Notes: generated by a model from the sequence alone, not told the origin. Positions 1-11,824 are shown, counted from the stretch's first letter. The stretch is DNA of 64,000 bases from Vitellaria paradoxa (GCA_019916065.1 CM034238.1:2506199-2570198); one strand, 5' to 3'. Translations and numbers: made by a program.

Positions 1-170
1 AAACAAATAATTTTTAAAATTTTTTAATATTTTTTTTTACTAATTTTTAAAAATTTTTGTCACTCTAAATGAAACCTAAATTTGAAAAGTAAAAATAAAG
101 ACGACCTACGCAAAAAAGTTACTAAATATGAATATTAATAATATTTAAACTTAAATTTTTTAATAGACTA
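1..170. other. AT-rich intergenic edge
   Basis: Low-complexity AT-rich DNA with no open reading frame of note. I see no gene or clear repeat boundary here. Confidence 0.4.
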
Positions 171-174
171 TTAG

Positions 175-535
175 GACCCTGTTTGGCATCAAGATAAACC
201 TCTAAAAATCTCTATAAATCTCCAACAACCGCTTTATATCTAATTTTTCTGCCATCACTAATTTCAAAAACTTCTAATATTTCGCTAAAAAAATAAAAAA
301 TCTGGAAATAAGTTAACCGAATGTGTTAATTTTTTATACAATCATATTTTTCGTGTCGAGAGCTTTCAAAGAAGTACCATTGTCGCTATTTTTATGAATT
401 TTTTTAAATTCGTGGGAACGGATTTGGAAAACCGTTTTCACGGTTTGTAACTTTTCAGAAAAAACAGCGCCAAAATTAACCCAAAATCACATTTTATCTC
501 AATTTATCTTATTTTTTCTTACTCCAAACAGGGCC
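175..535. mobile_element. Tourist-like MITE, family A copy 1
   Basis: A short element bounded by inverted termini: GACCCTGTTTGG at the left end and CCAAACAGGGCC at the right. Both ends are flanked by TAG, a plausible 3 bp target-site duplication. There is no coding capacity. A diverged copy in reverse orientation lies at about 14525-15010; the two share internal blocks around the Cys-free AT-rich core, for example the segment reading GAACGGATTT and its complement. A PIF/Harbinger-type origin is inferred from the 3 bp duplication and the terminal sequence. Confidence 0.6.
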
Positions 536-912
536 TAGATGATTTAGGAAAGCATAAAATATATATATATATATATATATATCACTTTCTTGCTTAAAAT
601 GATTTAGGTAACTACAAAATATATATATCACTTTCTTACTAGATGATTTAGGAAAGCATAAAATATATATATATATATATATATATCACTTCCTTGCTTA
701 AAATGATTTAGGTAACTACAAAATATATATATCACTTTCTTACTTAAAATGATTTAGGTAACTACAAAATATATATATATATATATATATGTATCATTTT
801 CTCACTAAAATGATTTAGGTAACTACAATGATTTAGGTAAAATGATTTACGTAACTACAATGATTTAGGTAACTACAATATATATATATATATATATATG
901 TAATACTTTCTT
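536..912. repeat. Minisatellite with embedded (AT)n tracts
   Basis: At least six units built on ATGATTTAGGTAACTACAAAAT followed by an (AT)n run and CACTTTCTTACTTAAA. The (AT)n tracts differ in length between units, and the last units are shortened to the GATTTAGGTAACTACA core. A variant unit reads GATTTAGGAAAGCATA. This is a compound variable-number repeat. Confidence 0.8.
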
Positions 913-1914
913 AATTAAAATTTTGGAAACTATTTTTTTTATTTTTTTGTGTTTTTTAAGAAATTTGGAATTTCTTTCTCTAAAATTTAGTCATTTTTAA
1001 GTAAACAATCGATTGAAATTTTTTATTTTATCAAAAATCAATTTTTTTTAACTTACATACTCAGAACCTACATTGCATTAGTGGAGTGTTTGAAGTTCTG
1101 AAAAAGTGAAAAAATTAAAAATTGATATAAAAGTTACACATAACAAAACTTAATTGAAGGAATTTAAAATTTTTTTGAAATTTTTTTAGAGAATTTGTAA
1201 TTCTAGATGAAACGATACATAATGAATAGAAAAGTATTAAGAGGGAAAAAAAATCTAAAAATATTTTCTAGTTTTTGTACAGATAAAAAGGAAATTTATA
1301 GCAAAATAAAAAGTTTTACACAAATTATTCTTCTGCATTAATGAACCAAAATTTTATATAAAATTTGAATATATGAACCTTTATTTTTATTTTTTTTAAA
1401 TTCAAAAATAACGCTAACGCTAACTATAACAAGTGTAAATATGGACAAACATTTTAGGCCCGAATTGCAGGATCCGTCAATGTCCGCTCCATTTCTTTGA
1501 GGCTCCAAATTGAACTTCCAGGCCCAAGTCCAGCAAATACCTTGAATTATTATTTTATTTATACGTTTTATAAAAATTAAGTTATTTTATTAAAATTTTG
1601 TAAAGAAAATATTTTAATACTAAATTACTTATTTTTATAAATTTTTAAAATTATTCTATATTTAAAAAAAATTAACAAGTTTATATAGGTGAGCCCTTGA
1701 AATACCTAGGCTTAAATGGACAATATATATATATATATATATGTATATTCTTAATCCAATCCATCCATTTGCTATCCTTAGTGTAACTGGTATTTGCACT
1801 TGGAGTTAATAATACTTTTAAGTTTAACAAAAAAAATAATTGTAAAGAAATTCAAAGTTTCAATTTATTAAACTTGAATAATTTATTCAAGTGTATAGTT
1901 ATTAAGCAGGTCCA

Positions 1915-2255
1915 ACCGTGGAAGGAAGAAATTAATTGGGCCGTGGGAAAGTTTAGTGGGAACAACCTACGCAAAAAAACATGCAAGCTTGTTTAGGCAG
2001 TTATGGTATATCATATTTGGAAAAAAATGAACGCTCCTGCTTTTAAAGGCCTCTCTTCAATATTTCTTAATATTGTTGCAACAATTATGTATGATGTAAA
2101 GATAAAATGCTCTCAATTCCTTATTCAAAGTATAGCTAATGTAACGTAGACTTTTTGTAAATCTACTACGTACTTATAACAGGGGTATGCCCCAAAATGT
2201 TGTAAATATTAAATCTCTCATTAATTCAAATTATACCTAATTATCAAAAAAATAA
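1915..2255 (+). mobile_element. LINE 3'-end relic
   Basis: A plus-strand frame reads WYHIWKKMNAPAFKGLSS and continues to LIQSIANVT. This matches the tail that follows the zf-RVT domain in plant L1-type LINEs (usual form YHIWKERN). It is followed by an AT-rich end running into ATTATCAAAAAA, the usual poly(A)-type LINE terminus. There are several stops and it is only a fragment. Confidence 0.55.
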
Positions 2256-3519
2256 TAATTTGTTCAAAAATTTTTTCATTGTTGTAATTTTTCTTGTGTA
2301 AATCTTGAAATACATTTTCATACGGTTTTAAAATTTGGGGCAAGATAAGAAATCAACCCAACTGTTTATTTGAAAATTAAAGTGATCGCATAAGTAGCAA
2401 TAGATTTTCACTTTGGATAAATTTGACCTTATTCCAGCTTTAATAGATAAAAAACTCTTTCGATATATGTAATGGATTTTAACTTTTCGCCTTCTGAGCG
2501 CTTGAAAGACAAAAAGTTAATGAAAATATAATCTACTAGCTATTTTTTTAGTGTTTAAAAATTAAATTTAAAATTTTTGATAAAGTCCGTTTGAATAGAG
2601 TTAAATGATGTTTGAATGAATTTAGTATGTCCTGTCAAATTTTTTGGTTGTCAAAGCCTGTTCTAACAGTTATTTAACCTCGTTTGAACGGTTTTTGTCA
2701 AAAAAAAATTAGAAAATTAACAAAAGTTGATAAAAATTGACAAAAACTTATAAAATTTCATAAAAAATTTCTAAATATATAATTATAAAATAAACACACA
2801 AAAAATAAAAATAAGTAGTTGTTGGTAAAAATTTATAACATTTGTAAAAGTTTGTCTCCCAAATAGCCTCTTAAATAATGAGGCTTGGCGGATTAAACCA
2901 AGTCATAAAAAATAATAAAATATATACTAATGGTATAAAAGTCAAAATAAGACAGATTACATGAATACAAAATAAAATATAAACATATACTTATTTACAT
3001 ACCATTTTTATTAATAGGTATTATTTGAAAGTAATTATATATATATATATATCTCCTTGGAACTAGTGTTGATTTATGCGATATACGAAATTAAATAATA
3101 TTTTTATGGACAAAATAGAATTTTTAAATACATTAAAAAATATTTTAACAAGTTTATATAATTTCATTAGATAGTTAAAAGTTATTAATTTTATAAAAAT
3201 AAGTTAAATTCAAAATATTACTATTAATCGTATGTTGTACTTTATAAAAAAAAAGCCAATCTTATCAATTTAAATTTAAAGTTAAAATTTAGAGAGAACA
3301 AAAATTCACTCCCTAAGATTAATTTTTTATATGATTTAAAAAAAAAGAAAAAAAAATGAAATGAAATGATGAATATAGAACGTACCATATAAGATTTGAT
3401 AATAAATTTTTAATTAGTTTTATAAAAACAACTCTTAACTATTTCATGAAATTATGTAATTTTGTTGAAATGATTTGTAATGTATTTAAGAATTTTGTTA
3501 TGCCTATAAAAAAATATTA
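2256..3519. other. AT-rich intergenic DNA
   Basis: No gene found. It contains short AT microsatellites (near 3034-3050) and degenerate AT-rich repeats with the motif GTTTGAA near 2590-2700. I could not assign boundaries. Confidence 0.3.
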
Positions 3520-3665
3520 TTTAATTTCGTGCATCGCACGGGACAAGACTAGTACTATTATTAATCATATGTATTTTAAATGAAACAAATATAGTCAAAC
3601 TAATATCATTGTCCAATAAAAATAATATTCAATTTCGTGCATCGCACTAGTGAAGACTAATATTA
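3520..3665 (+). mobile_element. Two tandem Helitron 3' termini
   Basis: At 3528-3540 there is a perfect short hairpin, CGTGC-ATC-GCACG, followed nine bases later by CTAG and a T. This is the Helitron 3' signature: a stem-loop shortly upstream of CTRR, inserted before T. A second, slightly degenerate copy (CGTGCATCGCAC) follows at about 3636-3660. No 5' terminus beginning TC was assigned, so only the ends are annotated. Confidence 0.55.
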
Positions 3666-4699
3666 TTATTAATCATTTATGTTTTATAAAATAAAACAAA
3701 TATAGTTAATGTAACTAATTTGAATTTAAAATTAAAATTTAAAAAAATAACAACTCTTGAACATAATTAATAATCATTATTTTTTATACTTTTAAATTTT
3801 AAAAATATTAAGAGTTGTTGTGAGAAAAAAATAAGTATTTTTTAATTTAATTTAATTTTATTTTGTATTTTTAATTTAATTATTAATATATTCAAAATAT
3901 ATAAATTTTATAATTATACTGAATTTATAAGTAAGTAGGTCCTCCACTTTAGCACCCCTTAATTCAATCATATGAAATTTATAAGCAATTATATCCCCTT
4001 TTTGGAACCAAAGAAAGTGAGTTCCTTTTAAGAATTTATGAGTTGATTTACATTTATTAAAATCACATGCGACAATTCTAATGTTTTATAGGCCAAAGAA
4101 AAATTAAAATTGTAATCGTTTGGTGATGTGGAACAAAGAAATAAAGATTTTGTAAATTAAAAAAGAGAAGAGAAGGAAGGGGAAGGAAAAAATTTTAAAA
4201 AGTAATTCAAAATTTTATTAAAAAAAAAAAGAAAAAGAAAAAGTGGAATGAAAATTAAAGAAGTATACCACCTAAGATTGGCGTGAAGGAGAAGATGAAA
4301 GAGAAAATACATTATTTTAGTATTATAGTATATATTTGCAGCAAAACACATGATCCCTTTAACTTAAAATCAACATATAATATTTATCTAACTTGAATTA
4401 AAATGTAAATTAATAAAAATTGTCAAATTTAATTCATTTTGTCTTCTTCAAACAAGATTAATAGATGAAATCTAAGACTATAAAAATACACAAAACAAAA
4501 TATAATAAAAGATAATTATAACTTTTTATTAGCAGGATAATCAAATTCATTATTAAAAAAATTACGTATCCGGGCTCAAGTAGAAAAGTTTCAGTCAAAT
4601 CATTTTCAGTGATTGTCATTGTAATCTAATCAACAAAATATTTTGTAATAATTTCATTTTTAAAATTTTTTGATTTAGCCGTCTGTTTCATTTATTTAA

Positions 4700-4994
4700 C
4701 TTATCATTTGTTTTATTTTTCTATTTTTTATTTTTTATTTTAAACTCATTTTTCATTTTATATTTAAAAAAAATAGCTCAAAATTTATTTGATTGCTTGT
4801 ATTTTTAAATTTTATTTTAAAAAATAAAAAATAAATTTACATATAAAATAAAAATGACAAAAAATCAATTTGAGAGTTTTAACAAAAAATAAAAAAAATA
4901 TCAAAATAGGAAAAATAGTACATTTTCTTTTTCCTCATTTTGAGATTTTTAACACATAAAATAAAAACAAAAAATAAAAAAAAAATAAACCAAA
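4700..4994. mobile_element. Degenerate MITE, family E
   Basis: The right end reads CCAAATGTCACC followed by TAA, matching the termini of the better preserved copies at 39654-39988 and 54556-54879 (TTA-GGTGCCATTTGG type). The left end is eroded, so the start is approximate. The interior is made of short A/T blocks, as in the other copies. Confidence 0.4.
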
Positions 4995-5055
4995 TGTCAC
5001 CTAAATGTTTTAAAAAAACTGATATACTGAAAATTCTTTTTTAGAGGAATCAAAA

Positions 5056-5189
5056 TGAATTATAATTATTTGCGATGTTCAGATTAATTAGTTAATGATT
5101 AATATAATCAAATGATTTCAAGTGAATTATAATTATTTGATATGTTCAGATTAATTAGTTAATGATTAATAAAATCAAATGATGTGTGT
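5056..5189. repeat. 67 bp tandem duplication
   Basis: Two near-identical head-to-tail units, each starting TGAATTATAATTATTTG and containing GTTCAGATTAATTAGTTAATG. The period is 67 bp. The few differences suggest a fairly recent local duplication. Confidence 0.75.
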
Positions 5190-5391
5190 AATGATAAGTA
5201 TAAGATCAAAAAAAGTGGACACGATTGATTAAAGATTATAAAAATAAATAAATAAATCATTTGTTGTTCATCCAAAAATTAACTTATTTCTTAGTGTTTT
5301 TTTTTGGACTAAATTAAACTGACAACCTTTGAAAAGAATTGGGTTGAAAAAAAAAATGAAAATAATATGGAGGGAGTCACCTCATCACATG

Positions 5392-5540
5392 TGCCTTGTT
5401 TGGAGTTGGTAAAAAAAAATACAAAACTCTACAAACATGAATTACAAGACTATAAAATTTAAATTCTCTACTCACTGTACGAAACACGAGACATTAATTT
5501 TTACAATTTTATACACTTTTATATAACTCCAAACACACCA
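5392..5540. mobile_element. Small MITE, family B copy 1
   Basis: About 150 bp bounded by GTTTGGAGTT and its inverse AACTCCAAAC. The internal signature is TCTACAAACATGAATTACAAGAC, then TAAAATTTAAATT, a run around TACACTTTTATA, and the terminus. Four further copies in this window share this layout (19700, 25970, 27127 and 56830). Confidence 0.65.
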
Positions 5541-6258
5541 ATGAACCATCCATTTGCTTGTAATATAATATACAAGATTTTTGTAGAAAAATAAATTTTA
5601 ATGATAAAAAATAATTTAGAATTTCTACTAACTATGGTATCTTTTAAAAGAATCTAAAATAATTTGATAAATAAACTTTTCATATGAATTCTTACCTTTT
5701 TTTTTTTATCTTTGAGAATATAAAATAGTTCTGGAACACATTTAAACAAATAGAAAGTGTCATCTTAAGAATAGGAGATGGATTAAGAGACTGTAGCAGC
5801 ACCAGACACAAATGAGACCCATAAATTCGGTCAAGAATTGAAAAGGGTCATAGACCTTTTTTTTTTTTTTTTTCTTTGGGGTGATATATAAAATAATATA
5901 TATATGTATAAATGTATTCGAACATTGAAAATAAATAAATAAATAAATAAAAATAAAACCAACACTTTTCAGATCAATGTTGGACAACAGACCATGAAAA
6001 GAGTGTTTTTTTTTTTTTTAGCACTAATGAGCAAATTCAGACCTATAATTTGTATGGAGACTGGCAGAAAGCAAATGGGGCTAACAGGCAGAAAATAATT
6101 CGTATTGATATTGGGGTTATTTAAACCCATAATGGTACATGAAAAGTACACGGATAGGTAACGCATAAAAATACAGCTCCTCAAGCAGCCAACAATAGGC
6201 AAGGTCGAGTATGAAAATGGGTAGCAGATGCCAGCCAGCTATGCACAAACTACAGCTC

Positions 6259-9200
6259 TCATGCACCCAACAATGGGCAAGGCCGAATATTAAAATAGGT
6301 AGCAGATGCCAGATATGCACAAACTAAAGAGACGTATAGTTTGAACCAGCTGGACGAGAAAAAGGTGAGGTACGTACATATGCTGGTCAAGCTGATTACG
6401 ACGAAGAAATTTACCAAACATTTCGTAGTAGATAGGTCCCTTTCTGTTCCTTCGCGAGGGAAATGGCCTTTTAAATAAAAATCAGAAAGCAACTGGTCCT
6501 TGAGAGAGAATGTGTCAATCAGCCATGAACCAGTCTTGTCTTCAGATATTGGGATGTCACTGGGAGGTATACGACGAACATGAATATGAACTTCAGAAGG
6601 GTCCACTCCAAAGGCATTATCCAAGAAAGATGGGCATCGATACTTGTACCCAATGGTTATGTCATAAACTGCAGAACCGTTAGACAGGTGAGCATATTAA
6701 AACATGGGAGGAATATAAGTAACAAAAGGATGAGCAGACCGATAAAAAAAAAAAAAAAAAAAAGCGGATGTTCAAAAGCAATGCAAATGATATTAGCCAA
6801 AAAACAAAGATCCCATCGTGGCAAAAAACTGTGGATGATCAAAAGCAATTGTACTGATGTTAGCCAAGAAACAAAGATCCCATGGTGGCAAGAACGGTAG
6901 ATGATTTCCCTTGGTGGAAGATTTGAAAGACAGATCCCGACAAAGGAGGCTTTCTTTGGTTGGTGTGTGGTCAGAGGAAGGATTCTACCATAGACAACCC
7001 ATAGAAGAGAGAGTTAGCGATAGCCAACAGATGTTACCTTTGCAATGAAAAAAAAGAGAGCATCAATCAACTGCCCATACATTGCAATTGGGCCAGAAAC
7101 TTAAGAATGCATTTTTGTCTTCCATTAGGGATAATTGGCAATTCTCGCTGAATCCAAATAGTTTATTGTATGTGTGGTGGGATTTTAAAGCAAACCTGAA
7201 GAGGAGGCTCACTTGGAGCTCCTTTTTGTATTTTTTGGGTTATCTGGAAGGGAATGTAACAGAACATGCTTTCAAGGGCAGCCAGGAAATCCTTATTCAA
7301 ATTGAAGAGTCGTTTTCTGCCGACACTACATGGTTGGTGGGGGTATTGAGCTGGATATAGATTCTTTTACGAGCTTTGTAGAGGCTATGAGTATAGGGTT
7401 AGGCAGGGTTTTGATGTAAACATCGGCATTTTCTTAATGTGTTTTACTCATTAATAAATTTTTATTTATCAAAAATACAAATATATATATAAATATAAAA
7501 AAAATACGAACGACAGCATGTCACCATAACAGGGTAGAAATAATATTCAGGCTCTGAACAGTGAAATGAGGCGTGTAAGTAAATGAATTTGAATTTGGGT
7601 CGTGTAAAAGAACGGGCTTTTGGTTTGGCACGGAAGAGTTTGTGAGAAGGGAGAGGCAAAAAAACGAAATAAGAATTCAAAATCCTCAAGTTTAACATGG
7701 TGATTTTTAGGGTCATTAAGTCATAGACAAGTCCATTCTCATGAATGATTTGGACCTACTCCTGAAGCAAAAATGAGTAAATCAGGAAACTTGTGAAACC
7801 AACTAAGCACCCAGATTAGGTTATTCAGAAAGCAGTATTTGTAGAATATTCCGTAAAAATTTCCATAAAAACAGTGCTCGAGATACTAGCCTACGGCTGC
7901 ATCTCCATCTCAAATTAAGCTAGTAGATTTACAAATCTAGTTCAATATCATCACATGACACCATCAGTATCTTTTTTCTCTTTTTTTTGGGGGGGGGGGG
8001 GGGGGAAGGGTTGCACCTGGGGTTTGGAAGTAGAAACATTCATCTAACAACTGCAAACAGAATGGAAGTAGGACATGGTGATATTGAAACAAACAAAGAC
8101 CAAAAGATGATGTGCAACAGTGAGAAAGGAAAGCATGATAGAACATTCATCTAACAACTGCAAACAGAATGGGAGTAGGACGTGGTGATATTGAAACAAA
8201 CAAAGACCATAAGATGATGTGCAACAGTGAGAAAGAAAAGCATGATAGAACCTGCATCCAAGGAATCCTTTAATTCCTCCAAGCAAGCCAAAAAACCTTT
8301 TGTTTTTGGAAGCAGGACATTCTGAAAGATTGGTAATCCATTTTCGGCAGCATATTTTTGACTTTTGATGCACTTATGCTCACTGCATTAAAAAAAAAAA
8401 AAAAAAAAAGAACTTTACAGATGATATATATATGAAACAGAATGGAACAACAAATCCACCAAAAATATAACATCATCAATATGGGAATACATGCCATGCT
8501 TTGCCAACGTCTATATAATAAAACATGATGGTTTTTTAAAATGTTCCTTTCACAAATTAAAATCCAACGGTTAAGAATTATTTTTTCTTTCATTCAACGA
8601 CTGAGATATTTTTACATTTTTAACTTCCCGCTCTATTCTTATTTTAGTGGACCCCACTACCATCTATCTCCCAAAATGGGTTGGGCATTTTAAATTTCAC
8701 CATATTTCAAGAGTAGAGATTATATGTAAATCAAAACTGTCAACTTAAATTCCGTCCAATTATTGTTTCTAGAAAGTTGAATTTTCCAAATTAAAGCACC
8801 ATACCCAATTATGGTTTATAGGAAGTTGAACCTTTAAAATTAAAACACCATAATTTGTGTTTTCTCTTATGGTGCTTATAAAAAATTAATTGGAGAGAGA
8901 GAGACCAAAAAACATATAGTAGCTGCTAGGGCCTAAGTCTTGAAAAAAAAAATTAAAATCCATGGATTATCATATTTTTTTTTTTATTTGAACTTTTTGT
9001 CCAAAGCTTCAATTATATAAGAAACTTAATCCTAATTTTGTTCAAAGTGTCGTAGGCTCGGGTTATTGCTAGTATGGAGATATAGTGCCAAAATATAAGC
9101 CCTTAAAATCAACAATCTCAAGTCATTTATGCGTCTTTTAATCTCTCTTAATTTCAAAAGTAAACCCATAACAGTCCTGTAATTAAGTATATATATATAT

Positions 9201-9914
9201 ATTTTGGAATATAGCACATCAACTTAATCATCTAACAGATAATTGGTGTTTGTTGGAGGCAGATCAAAAAGTAGAATAAGAAGATACTAAAGAAAACAAG
9301 AAGGATGTAAGAAATTACGCAAAATCTGTGCCTTCAGGGAAGACTGCAAGCCAGAGGGGATCCTGAGGATCCTTAAAAGTTGAAAGCATTTGGCGCATCA
9401 TCAATTCATCAACCTCCCACCGCCTCTCTACTGGAATGAACTCCATAATATGAAACACCCAACCAAATATGGGTAGTTTCATCAAACTGCTTTTCAGAAT
9501 ATACTTTATCGATCCATGCTGTCTCTTACGCAATGCAAGGTCCCACAAGTACATCCAATCAACCTCAGTTCTATGGTTTGCAATAAGCAAAACACGTTCC
9601 CCTTCAGGAACACTTTCTCCGGAGAAAACCACCTTAGTTTTGTTTATCTTTTCAAATAAAAAAGGCCACAAAGCTATCCAGGCACCAAAGAAAAATGATG
9701 TTGCTTTCCTGCTGTAGTGTATACTGAAAAATCGGAATATGACAGAAGTCACAAAGCCAAAGTACACTAACAACATAAAAGCAGTTAAAACTAACACCTG
9801 CAAACACATTAGACCCCTTATTAGTGTTAGTGGTGTCAACACACGGCTCCTTGGCTGATTACTTGAATTGAGAGACCCGTGAGCTTGCATTGGCGAACTT
9901 GCATCTCCCTCCAT
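6259..9914 (-). CDS. LPAT4/5-type lysophospholipid acyltransferase, 3 exons
   Basis: Predicted 1-acyl-sn-glycerol-3-phosphate acyltransferase, an endomembrane enzyme that transfers an acyl chain to the sn-2 position of lysophosphatidic acid. Coding exons are 9914-9319, 8382-8252 and 6668-6259. Every junction is GT-AG and the phases agree. They give 378 aa, the size expected of Arabidopsis LPAT4/LPAT5. Hydrophobic segments lie near residues 32-60 and 74-88. The catalytic NHRTEVD box (H114, D119) and the FPEGTDF acceptor-binding box (192-198) are intact. Exon 2 encodes AAENGLP and LLPKTKGF, typical of the family. Exon 3 holds [15 protein letters not shown] and a C-terminal membrane hairpin. Intron 1 carries a Helitron; intron 2 carries a LINE relic and a tandem duplication. 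No break was found, so the gene looks functional. A 5'-UTR exon probably lies near 11.2-11.3 kb. Confidence 0.9.
6930..7490 (+). mobile_element. LINE zf-RVT 3' relic in LPAT intron 2
   Basis: Frame-shifted pieces of the C-terminal zf-RVT region of a plant L1-type LINE. These include [15 protein letters not shown] (Cys-x2-Cys), then IHCNWA, then [11 protein letters not shown] with RNRTCF in a neighbouring frame. The 3' end AATAAATTTTTATTTATCAAAAATAC resembles the ends of other LINEs in the window. It lies antisense to the LPAT gene, entirely within intron 2, and has several frame breaks. Confidence 0.65.
7981..8006. repeat. T-run/G-run homopolymer tract
   Basis: Eight or more T residues followed by about 17 G residues (C-run then A-run on the other strand). 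It is probably length-polymorphic and its exact length is unreliable in an assembly. Confidence 0.7.
8036..8249. repeat. 107 bp tandem duplication abutting a splice donor
   Basis: Two copies of a 107 bp unit beginning CATTCATCTAACAACTG, differing at only a few positions. On the minus strand the second copy ends directly against the LPAT exon 2 donor (GT at 8251-8250). The first ten or so intron bases, TTCTATCATGC, are therefore repeated 107 bases downstream, where they again follow a GT (8144-8143). Confidence 0.85.
8510..9072 (+). mobile_element. Non-autonomous Helitron, copy A, in LPAT intron 1
   Basis: Starts TCTATATAATAAAACATGATGG and ends TTATTGCTAG before a T, matching Helitron 5' TC and 3' CTRR termini. 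The same body occurs at 14358-15370 and 15657-16171: CACAAATTAAAATCCAACGG, then ATTCAACGA, and later TTATGGTGCTTATAAAAAATTAATT. In the other copies the 3' end is preceded by a clearer stem (GTGCC-ATA-GGCAC). No coding capacity. Confidence 0.6.
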
Positions 9915-9929
9915 TTTCTTTCAACTCTT

Positions 9930-11139
9930 CAACACAGGTGATACCTTTCACGCTATACAACACCAAAAGGTCAATAAAGATGTTCCAAATGATAATCAGA
10001 TCCTACCAAGTCATTATTTGTGAAATGTATACTAGGGCACAAAAAGGCTCCTTGTGTCCCTGGCAACAGGGCAAAATTGTGGGCAATGCCTTGGGTTGTG
10101 AGTACTGGTGATACAGTCTACCTTCCAGAAATGAACTGATACAACTAAATACGTTGACACTAATTCACAATTAGTGTCATCAAAAATACTCTACATTTAT
10201 CCTGCAAAAAAAAAAAAAAAATTGTTGCTAAGACACTCATCAATGTCAGATTTCCAATAGTATATGTGGAGAAGTTAGCATGGAAAGCCGACTACTAATA
10301 TCAATATAATAAACCCAATTATGCCTATGCACAAGCAATGGTTGAGACTATGCAGAGAATTAATAAACATGAAACAGCTATAGAAGAAATTGCAGAACTA
10401 CAAAATCAGTGTTTTAACAACAAAATCAGCAGTTCCACTAGTAATGATAATAAAATTTACAAGCTAACACCCGTGCATTTCAAATCGTCTACAAAACATG
10501 TTGCAGGAACCCAATCCACTCTCCCCTTAAATAATCAAAATTAATCATAAACTGCGCAAAAAGGCAAACTTTCAGTTATATGCACGAATAAAATGTAGCT
10601 GCCAATGTAACTTTGGCAGCTTTGACCCTTAACATTGTGAGTGTGCGGCTTCTCCATTTACTGAACATCTAAAAATATGCAGACACTGGGGATGATTTGG
10701 ACAAAAACAACCAATCAACTAAGAGAATCTATCAATTGACATACATATGTGTGACTAAGTAACTATTTCACTTCTTTCACAGATCTGATTTGCAAAAATG
10801 ACCTAATGCATAAAAACGTTGCATTTTTGTGGATAAATTTTATGCCTCAAGCTATATGAACAGTGAGGTATCTGGGGAACAGTTGATACACAAAAACAAA
10901 GAAATCAAGTATAGAAAGAATCCATATTTATCAACAAAAAAAAAAAGAACAGATATTTGGCAAAAAAATTACGAGATTTATTCAAAAAGAATACAAAATA
11001 TGAATCAAAATCCCACAAATCTATACAATAAAAGTATATTTGAGCAACAGAACTATGGATCTAGATGCACAAAATCCTAGTTCCAGCCCAAACTTTAAAT
11101 TCAAAGCACTTAAACCACATAAATCCTCACCACAAGAAG
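9930..11139 (-). other. Probable 5'-UTR intron of the LPAT gene
   Basis: Noncoding, AT-rich, with no alternative coding exon upstream of the LPAT ATG at 9914. A GAG|GTGAGT donor-like site on the minus strand near 11258 suggests the first, noncoding exon lies further upstream and is spliced to just before the ATG. The acceptor was not identified with certainty. Confidence 0.35.
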
Positions 11140-11345
11140 AAAGTGGCTGCGTCCATTTGGTGCTGCTGGATGGGAATCTCACTGTCGCATACCAACCCTA
11201 GCTTCTCCATTTTCGTGCGCATAAAGTCTTCGATTCTTCTTTGCAACTAAACTCACCTCTCAACTATTTTCAGAGAGAGAGGGAGAAGGAGTATTTTGAA
11301 CGAGAGATGAGATGAAAGCGGTGATTGAGCCTGGGCTTGTGGTTT
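11140..11345 (-). promoter_or_regulatory. Putative LPAT 5' UTR / transcription start region
   Basis: On the minus strand this stretch is rich in CTCTCT, as plant leaders often are, and contains a candidate donor AGAG|GTGAGTTTAG. On the plus strand it carries CCAACCCTAGC, resembling a telo-box. It is the nearest non-AT-rich island upstream of the LPAT coding start. The assignment is inferred, not shown. Confidence 0.35.
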
Positions 11346-11651
11346 TGTGCTAGGGTATAGACAGATGGAGGACAGACACAAAAGTGAAGCAAGTGGGGTG
11401 TTTGTTATTTTATTTTAATTTAATATATGAAAAGTACAACGGCTTCGTTTTGAGAGTAAGAAAATATTAAATAAAAATAATAATATTATTAATTTAAAGA
11501 TTCCCTCGGTCATGTCGAGTCTCTGTCACTCTGGTCTCTAAAGTCACGAAACACTGCAGCATAACAGCGAAACGTAACGATCAACGAGCAATGTCGATAT
11601 GCTACCGTTCATCTTCCACACCGGGAGAAATGCACTCTGCATCTCATTCTC

Positions 11652-11686
11652 TCCCCCCCCCCCCCCCCCCCCAAAAAAAAAAAAAA
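11652..11686. repeat. C-run/A-run homopolymer tract
   Basis: About 20 C residues followed directly by about 14 A residues, sitting just 5' of the OST48-like coding fragment. Similar C-then-A junctions recur in this window. Confidence 0.8.
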
Positions 11687-11824
11687 CCGATCGTCGAATT
11701 CTTGTCTTACTCGATGATCTCGCCGTCAAATCTTCGCATTCTCTTTTCCTCACTCCTCCCCCTCCCTGCGGCTTCGAGCTCGATTTCAAACACGCGCCAC
11801 TACTTGTAGGACGGCTTGATCTTA
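11686..11824 (+). pseudogene. OST48 (oligosaccharyltransferase subunit) exon fragment
   Basis: The frame from 11686 reads TDRRILVLLDDLAVKSSHSL and then GFELDFK. This matches the N-terminal region, just after the signal peptide, of the 48 kDa oligosaccharyltransferase subunit (OST48; DGL1 in Arabidopsis), an ER membrane protein of N-glycosylation. About ten residues are then missing. A shifted frame continues as RHYL-stop-DGLIL (TAG at 11807-11809), equivalent to the conserved QYLYDGLI. The stretch between the two conserved blocks (LTPPPPC) has diverged. No other OST48 exons were found nearby, so this is a dead fragment, probably captured or left from a rearrangement. It lies divergently about 340 bp beyond the putative LPAT first exon. 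Confidence 0.65.

Noticed and set aside
10338..11250. Short plus-strand open frames upstream of LPAT
   Set aside because: Sequence is AT-rich, Asn/Lys-biased and without homology; more likely the LPAT leader intron and promoter.
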